A DNA stretch of 64,000 nucleotides from Sphingobium sp. MI1205 (lineage in GTDB: Bacteria > Pseudomonadota > Alphaproteobacteria > Sphingomonadales > Sphingomonadaceae): assembly GCF_001563285.1 (NCBI RefSeq), contig NZ_CP005188.1, positions 3,043,501-3,107,500 on the forward strand, read 5' to 3'. Shown piece by piece: positions 59,499 through 64,000 of this stretch (position 1 is the first letter of the stretch; each line of letters begins with the position of its first letter). A program made the position numbers and the translations under genes. A model generated the notes under the pieces. That model saw only the letters and a program-made list of their open reading frames with translations. It did no database searches and was not told where the DNA came from.

Positions 59499-61673
59499 AT
59501 GCGCGCTATTCGGCTGCTTTTGGCGGCGCTGATCCTGCTGGCGGCGGCTTTCCCCGCGTCGGCCGAACCCGATGTCGGCCGCCTTCGCGACAGTGCTGGG
59601 GCTACGCTGCGCTATCCCGACGCCAGGCGGCTCGATCTGGTCGAGGAGCGTTTCGGCATCAAGGTGGCCGATCCCTATCGCTGGCTGGAAAACGACGTTC
59701 GCACAGACCTGGATGTACGCGAATGGCTGGACAGGCAGAACGCCCTCACCCGCCGTGTCATTGATCGCCTTCCCGGCCGCGCCATCCTGCGCAAACGGAT
59801 GGAGGCGCTGCTTGGCCAAGGCCGCTTCACGCTGCCGCGTAAAGCTGGTGGGCGCTATTTCTACGGCTATAACAGCGGGCTTGAACGACACACTCCACTT
59901 TATGTGCGAGAGGGGTTGAGCGGTACGCAGCGGCGGCTTCTGGACCCCAACAGCTGGGCCGAAGATGGCGGCGTGGCTCTTGCCGAATGGGCGCCCTCCC
60001 CCGACGGCCGCTATCTGCTTTATGCGGTGCAGGTGGCGGGCAGCGATTGGCGCACGCTGAAGATACTGGACGTCGATAGCGGCCGCGTGCGCGACGATCG
60101 GGTCGAGTGGGTGAAATTCTCCCAGCTGGCGTGGGACGGGCGAAGCGAGGGATTTTTCTACGCGCGTTTCCCCGCGCCGCAGGATGGGGAAGCCTTCCGC
60201 TCCGCAACGATGGGGCAGCAGATATTCTATCACCGGCTGGGCCAGCATCAGGCGCAGGACCAGCTGGTCCATGCGACGCCTGAGCGCCCCAGCCTGGGCC
60301 ATACGGCGCAGGTTACGAGCGATGGCCGCTGGCTGCTGGTCAGCTCCTTCCAGGGCACCGATCCGCGCCGCGAGCTGCGCGTGGCGGAACTGAGCGGCGG
60401 GCGGATGAAGCTGCGCATGCTGGTGCGGGGGCTGGGCAATGACTGGCGGCTGATCGGCAGTCGCGGGTCGATGCTCTATTTCATCACCGACCTTGGCGCC
60501 CCCAATCTGCGCGTGGTGGCGATCGATGCGCGCAACCGGCGGCGGGGCGCGCAGCAGGTGGTGGCGGAACGCGCGGACAGGCTGGCGGGCGGATCACTGA
60601 TCGGCAGCCGCCTGATCCTGGCCTATGCCGTCGGTGCGCAGACGGTTGCGGAGCTGGTCGAGCTGGACGGACGGCGGGTGAGCGACGTGCCGTTGCCGGG
60701 CGTCGGCGCTGCGGCGGGTTTTTCGGGGCGGGAGGGCGATCCGGAAACATTCTTCAGCTTTTCCGGCTTCACCAGTCCGCCCAGCATCTACCGCTTCGAC
60801 ACTGCGACGCTGCGTTTCGACCTGTTCGCCCGGCCCGCCCTGTCCTTCGACCCCGATCAGTTCGGGATCGAGCAGGTCAGCTATCCGTCGAAAGACGGCA
60901 CGCTGATCCCGATGACGGTGATCCGCAAGAAGGCGCTGGCGGCCAGCGGGAAGCCTGCGCCCACGATCCTCTATGGCTATGGCGGGTTCAACATATCACT
61001 GACGCCGGGCTATTCCGCGACGCGGCTGGCATGGCTGGAGCAGGGCGGGGTCTATGCTATCGCCAATCTGCGCGGCGGCGGCGAATATGGGCGCGCCTGG
61101 TATGATGCCGGGCGCGGGGCCAACAAGCAGAATGTGTTCGACGACTTCATCGCGGCGGGCGAATGGCTGAAAGCGCGGGGCTATACGACAAAGGACGGGC
61201 TGGCGATCGAGGGGCGCTCCAACGGAGGGCTGCTGGTGGGCGCGGTAGTCAACCAGCGGCCCGACCTGTTCGCGGCAGCACTGCCCGCCGTGGGCGTGAT
61301 GGACATGCTGCGTTTCGACCGTTTCACCGCCGGGCGCTACTGGATCGAGGATTATGGTTCGCCGGACCGAGAAGAGGACTTCCGGCTGCTCTACGGCTAT
61401 TCGCCCTATCATAATATCAGGGCGGGACAGGATTATCCGGCGATACTGGTCAACACCGCCGACACCGACGACCGCGTGGTGCCCGCGCACAGCTTCAAAT
61501 ATGCCGCAGCGTTGCAGGCGGCGGACCTTGGCCCCCGCCCTCGCCTGCTGCGCGTCGATACCCGCACGGGCCATGGATCGGGAAAGCCTGTCGACAAGCT
61601 GATCGACGAATATGCCGACAGCTATGCCTTTGCCGCCTACTATACCGGGCTGAAGATCCGCGACGAGCCATGA
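59499..61673 (+). CDS. Prolyl oligopeptidase family (S9A) peptidase
   Basis: 724 residues from ATG 59499 (MRAIRLLLAALILLAAAFPA), with a signal peptide ending at ASA, so it is exported, unlike the cytosolic mammalian enzyme. A seven-bladed propeller spans residues about 75-440; the hydrolase domain follows. The catalytic triad is Ser574 in GRSNGG, Asp658 near TADTDDRVVP, and His692 in GHGSG. LRGGGEYGRAWYDAG is also S9A-typical. It cleaves short Pro-containing peptides. Starting further upstream would place the start in the terminator stem. Confidence 0.93.
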   Translation: MRAIRLLLAALILLAAAFPASAEPDVGRLRDSAGATLRYPDARRLDLVEERFGIKVADPYRWLENDVRTDLDVREWLDRQNALTRRVIDRLPGRAILRKRMEALLGQGRFTLPRKAGGRYFYGYNSGLERHTPLYVREGLSGTQRRLLDPNSWAEDGGVALAEWAPSPDGRYLLYAVQVAGSDWRTLKILDVDSGRVRDDRVEWVKFSQLAWDGRSEGFFYARFPAPQDGEAFRSATMGQQIFYHRLGQHQAQDQLVHATPERPSLGHTAQVTSDGRWLLVSSFQGTDPRRELRVAELSGGRMKLRMLVRGLGNDWRLIGSRGSMLYFITDLGAPNLRVVAIDARNRRRGAQQVVAERADRLAGGSLIGSRLILAYAVGAQTVAELVELDGRRVSDVPLPGVGAAAGFSGREGDPETFFSFSGFTSPPSIYRFDTATLRFDLFARPALSFDPDQFGIEQVSYPSKDGTLIPMTVIRKKALAASGKPAPTILYGYGGFNISLTPGYSATRLAWLEQGGVYAIANLRGGGEYGRAWYDAGRGANKQNVFDDFIAAGEWLKARGYTTKDGLAIEGRSNGGLLVGAVVNQRPDLFAAALPAVGVMDMLRFDRFTAGRYWIEDYGSPDREEDFRLLYGYSPYHNIRAGQDYPAILVNTADTDDRVVPAHSFKYAAALQAADLGPRPRLLRVDTRTGHGSGKPVDKLIDEYADSYAFAAYYTGLKIRDEP

Positions 61674-61733
61674 TCCGCGTTCAGCCGCGCGACAGCCGAC
61701 CGCATATAGAGCGGCTGCCGTTCTGAAGGAGCG

Positions 61734-62324
61734 ATGGCGATGATCGGCAAGGCAGGATTGAAGACAACAGTTTCGATACTGGGCGCGGCGTTGCTGGTGG
61801 CCGGTACTGCGACCGCGCAGACGCAGCCCGGCTATGATTATCCCGAAGCCAATGACCAGCAGGCCCCGCAAGGCACCTCTGCCGACGATGACTTTTATGG
61901 CGTGGAGGATGACGTCCCCCAAGGCCCGCAGAATAAGGCGGATGAAGAAGATTTTTCCGACGTCACCGGCGCGGAGCAATCGCCCCCCCTTCCCCGTCGG
62001 GGTGATGAAAGCAGCCGTCGCTCCAGTGCGCGCGACGAGGATTATGCCCCCGAAGCGCAGGACGCCGATGAGCGGGAGGAAAGCGCGATGGCCGATGCCT
62101 GCGCACTGGCCGCCCGCGACGAGGCCGAGCGCGACGGCGGCTATGCCGAGGTCCGGCAGATGGAAGCCGCGCGCGACAGCCGCGACGGGTTCAGCATCGA
62201 TGGCGACGTCGAGATACGCAGCGGATGGCGGACACAGGATGGACGCATGCGCCACTTCACCTGCACGATCGCGAACGGGCGCATACAGAATGTCTATTTC
62301 CGGCGGGACCGGGCAGACCGCTAG
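61734..62324 (+). CDS. Secreted hypothetical protein with conserved C-terminal domain
   Basis: 196 residues (194 from ATG 61740). Signal peptide with core ILGAALLVAGTATA, then a long acidic and Gln/Ser-rich disordered part (residues about 30-118), and a C-terminal domain of about 75 residues (CALAARDEAERDGGYAEVRQ, then VEIRSGWRTQDG and FTCTIANGRIQNVYF) with two cysteines. Similar C-terminal domains occur in other sphingomonad secreted proteins; the function is unknown. Confidence 0.7.
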   Translation: MAMIGKAGLKTTVSILGAALLVAGTATAQTQPGYDYPEANDQQAPQGTSADDDFYGVEDDVPQGPQNKADEEDFSDVTGAEQSPPLPRRGDESSRRSSARDEDYAPEAQDADEREESAMADACALAARDEAERDGGYAEVRQMEAARDSRDGFSIDGDVEIRSGWRTQDGRMRHFTCTIANGRIQNVYFRRDRADR

Positions 62325-62494
62325 GCGGTATCGCGCCTAAAGCGCTGTCCAGCCCACAAAAAAAATCGCGGATGAACGGTCAGGCGACGCCTTCGCGCAC
62401 CCCCGCCGCACCTTTCGACCGGGGGCCTCCGGTTTCTTGCCCTTCCTGTAATCGGCTGTTTCCAGAGGGCGCGCAAATGATCTAGGCGACCTGC

Positions 62495-63730
62495 ATGCGT
62501 CCCCCGTCCTCACCTCATCGCACAGGCGCGATCGCGTTCATTCTGGTGACTGCGCTGCTCGACGTCATGTCGATGGGGATCATCGTCCCGGTGCTGCCGC
62601 AACTGATAGAGCAGCTGTCCGGGTCCACCAGCGCGGCTGGCCTGTGGAACGGGCTGTTCGTGGCGCTGTGGGCGGCCATGCAGTTTCTCTGCTCGCCAGT
62701 GATCGGATCGCTTTCCGACCGTTTCGGGCGACGGCCCGTGATCCTGGTGTCGGTCGCGGGACTGGCGCTGGATTTCATGCTGATGGCTTTGGCCCCCAAT
62801 CTCTGGTGGCTGGCGCTGGGGCGGATATTGGCGGGCGTGACATCGTCCAGCTTCACATCCACCTTTGCCTATATGGCCGACATCACGCCGCCGGAAAAAA
62901 GGGCGCGTGGCTATGGGCTGATCGGCGCGGCATTCAGCGGCGGCTTTGTCGCGGGGCCTCTGCTGGGCGGAGTGCTGGGCGAGATTTCGTTGCGGGCGCC
63001 CTTCTGGGCGGCGGCGGCGCTTTCCGCCCTCGCTTTTGTCTACGGCTTGTTCGTGCTGCCCGAATCGCTGCCGGTAGAAAGGCGCATGGCCTTTTCCTGG
63101 CGGCGGGCCAACCCCTTTGGGGCCTTGAAGCTGCTGCGGTCGCACCCTGAATTGTCGAGCCTCGCCATCGTCAATTTCCTGCTTTATTTCGCACATCACC
63201 TCTTTTCGGCGGTGTTCGTCCTCTATGCGGGCGATCGCTATGGCTGGGGCGCGTGGCAGGTGGGGACGCTGCTGGCGCTGGTGGGCCTGATGGACATGGG
63301 CGTGCAGGGGCTGCTGGTGGGGCCGGTGGTCAAGCGGCTCGGCGATCGCGCAACGATGGTGACCGGCCTGGCGTTCGGGTCGGTCGGCATATTGGCGATG
63401 GGACTGGCGCCGACCGGCTGGCTGTTCATCGCGGCGATGCTGCCCAACGCGCTATGGGGTCTGGCTATGCCCACGATCCAGTCTCTGATGACGCAGCGGG
63501 TGTCGGAATCGGAACAGGGGCAGTTGCAGGGCGCCAACAACAGCGTCGGATCGATCGCAGGGATATTGTCGCCCATTTTCTTCGGCGGCATCTATTCGCT
63601 GTCGGTGGGCGCGAAACCGATGCTGCCCTTCATCGGCAGCGCCTTCGTGATCGCAGCTGCCGTTCTGGGTGCCGCGGCTTTGCTGGGATGGGCGGCGGGA
63701 CGGCAGGGACAGGCTGAAGCGCTGTCCTAG
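62495..63730 (+). CDS. MFS transporter, TetA/TCR type
   Basis: 411 residues with twelve membrane segments. The motif A between segments 2 and 3 reads GSLSDRFGRRPVIL; the LGRILAGVTSSSF and PLLGGVLGE segments are typical of drug:proton antiporters such as TetA. A YADITPP-like loop (here YMADITPPEKRARGYGL) supports the TCR subgroup. The natural substrate cannot be inferred. It precedes guaA by 95 bases. Confidence 0.9.
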   Translation: MRPPSSPHRTGAIAFILVTALLDVMSMGIIVPVLPQLIEQLSGSTSAAGLWNGLFVALWAAMQFLCSPVIGSLSDRFGRRPVILVSVAGLALDFMLMALAPNLWWLALGRILAGVTSSSFTSTFAYMADITPPEKRARGYGLIGAAFSGGFVAGPLLGGVLGEISLRAPFWAAAALSALAFVYGLFVLPESLPVERRMAFSWRRANPFGALKLLRSHPELSSLAIVNFLLYFAHHLFSAVFVLYAGDRYGWGAWQVGTLLALVGLMDMGVQGLLVGPVVKRLGDRATMVTGLAFGSVGILAMGLAPTGWLFIAAMLPNALWGLAMPTIQSLMTQRVSESEQGQLQGANNSVGSIAGILSPIFFGGIYSLSVGAKPMLPFIGSAFVIAAAVLGAAALLGWAAGRQGQAEALS

Positions 63731-63824
63731 ACCTGCGCAAGGAAGCGGGAGTAAACTGGACATATCGAAGCGGGCGGACTAACCGCGCCCCATCCCTCTT
63801 CTTCCGGCTGACAAAGGCGATTCG

Positions 63825-64000
63825 ATGACGCTGCCCCTTCAGGATTCCATCCTTATCGTGGACTTCGGCAGCCAGGTGACGCAGCTCATCGCCCGGCGCG
63901 TGCGCGAGGCGGGCGTCTATTCGGAGATCGCGCCGTTCAACAGCGCCGCCGAGGCCTTCAAGCGGCTCCAGCCAAAGGGCATCATCCTGTCCGGCGGACC
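63825..64000 (+). CDS. guaA: GMP synthase (partial, 3' part outside window)
   Basis: Only the first 58 codons are present. [35 protein letters not shown] and [12 protein letters not shown] are the start of the class I glutamine amidotransferase domain of GuaA, which aminates XMP to GMP. AAAGGCGA precedes the ATG. The catalytic Cys and the ATP pyrophosphatase domain lie outside. Confidence 0.93.
   Translation, partial: MTLPLQDSILIVDFGSQVTQLIARRVREAGVYSEIAPFNSAAEAFKRLQPKGIILSGG

Noticed and set aside
62372..62485. 37-codon frame with a CPSC motif before the MFS gene
   Set aside because: No ribosome binding site and it runs into Pro/Arg-rich text; too little support for a gene.

Overview
This window is a chromosomal segment of a high-GC alphaproteobacterium, most likely from the Sphingomonadaceae (Sphingobium, Sphingomonas or Novosphingobium relatives). 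The pointers are a CckA-type hybrid kinase beside smpB, dapA and slt, an adenylate kinase with a four-cysteine LID, a yajC-secD-secF-Mth938 cluster, and a ribosomal-protein region with alphaproteobacterial sizes and spacing. No family assignment here was checked by a database search; all calls come from reading the proteins and the DNA.

Layout. Positions 1-20.3 kb hold housekeeping and envelope genes: cckA (cut by the window edge), a DUF2062 protein, smpB, dapA, slt, greB, a CtpA-type protease, a small FlbD-like protein, a soluble CBS/chemoreceptor protein, ppk2, a PAP2-like protein, aspS, rnd, an I78 inhibitor lipoprotein, a zinc-ribbon HNH-like protein, a PH-domain protein, lepA, a CsgG-like protein and an acyltransferase. 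From 20.3 to 20.9 kb lie decayed remnants of two insertion sequences. From 20.9 to 37.8 kb the minus strand carries the str, S10 and spc ribosomal operons: rpsL-rpsG-fusA-tuf, then rpsJ to rplN, then rplX to adk. From 38.1 to 48.6 kb come a c-di-GMP enzyme, an M23 peptidase, yifB, rlmE, ppx/gppA, and the Sec accessory operon. A tRNA-Pro(GGG) sits at 48.8 kb.

Positions 49-56.5 kb are accessory. They hold small hypothetical genes, a SulP transporter with its own XRE regulator, two tiny overlapping genes, a nitric-oxide response cluster in which the nsrR-like repressor and the hmp gene are broken while a truncated globin and a YeaR-like protein stay intact, an endolysin-holin pair without any phage around it, and a mini-gene with a perfect Shine-Dalgarno sequence. 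From 56.6 kb the plus strand carries the alpha operon (rpsM-rpsK-rpoA-rplQ), then a prolyl oligopeptidase, a secreted hypothetical protein, an MFS transporter and the start of guaA.

The most informative features are: the alpha operon lies about 35 kb from adk and is inverted relative to it, with two IS remnants exactly at the adk side of the break and its own promoter plus an intrinsic terminator in its leader; intrinsic-terminator hairpins also sit inside the S10 and spc operons; the NO-detoxification cluster is decaying but keeps an NsrR-type operator; and the orphan lysis cassette resembles the detached lysis genes of gene transfer agents.
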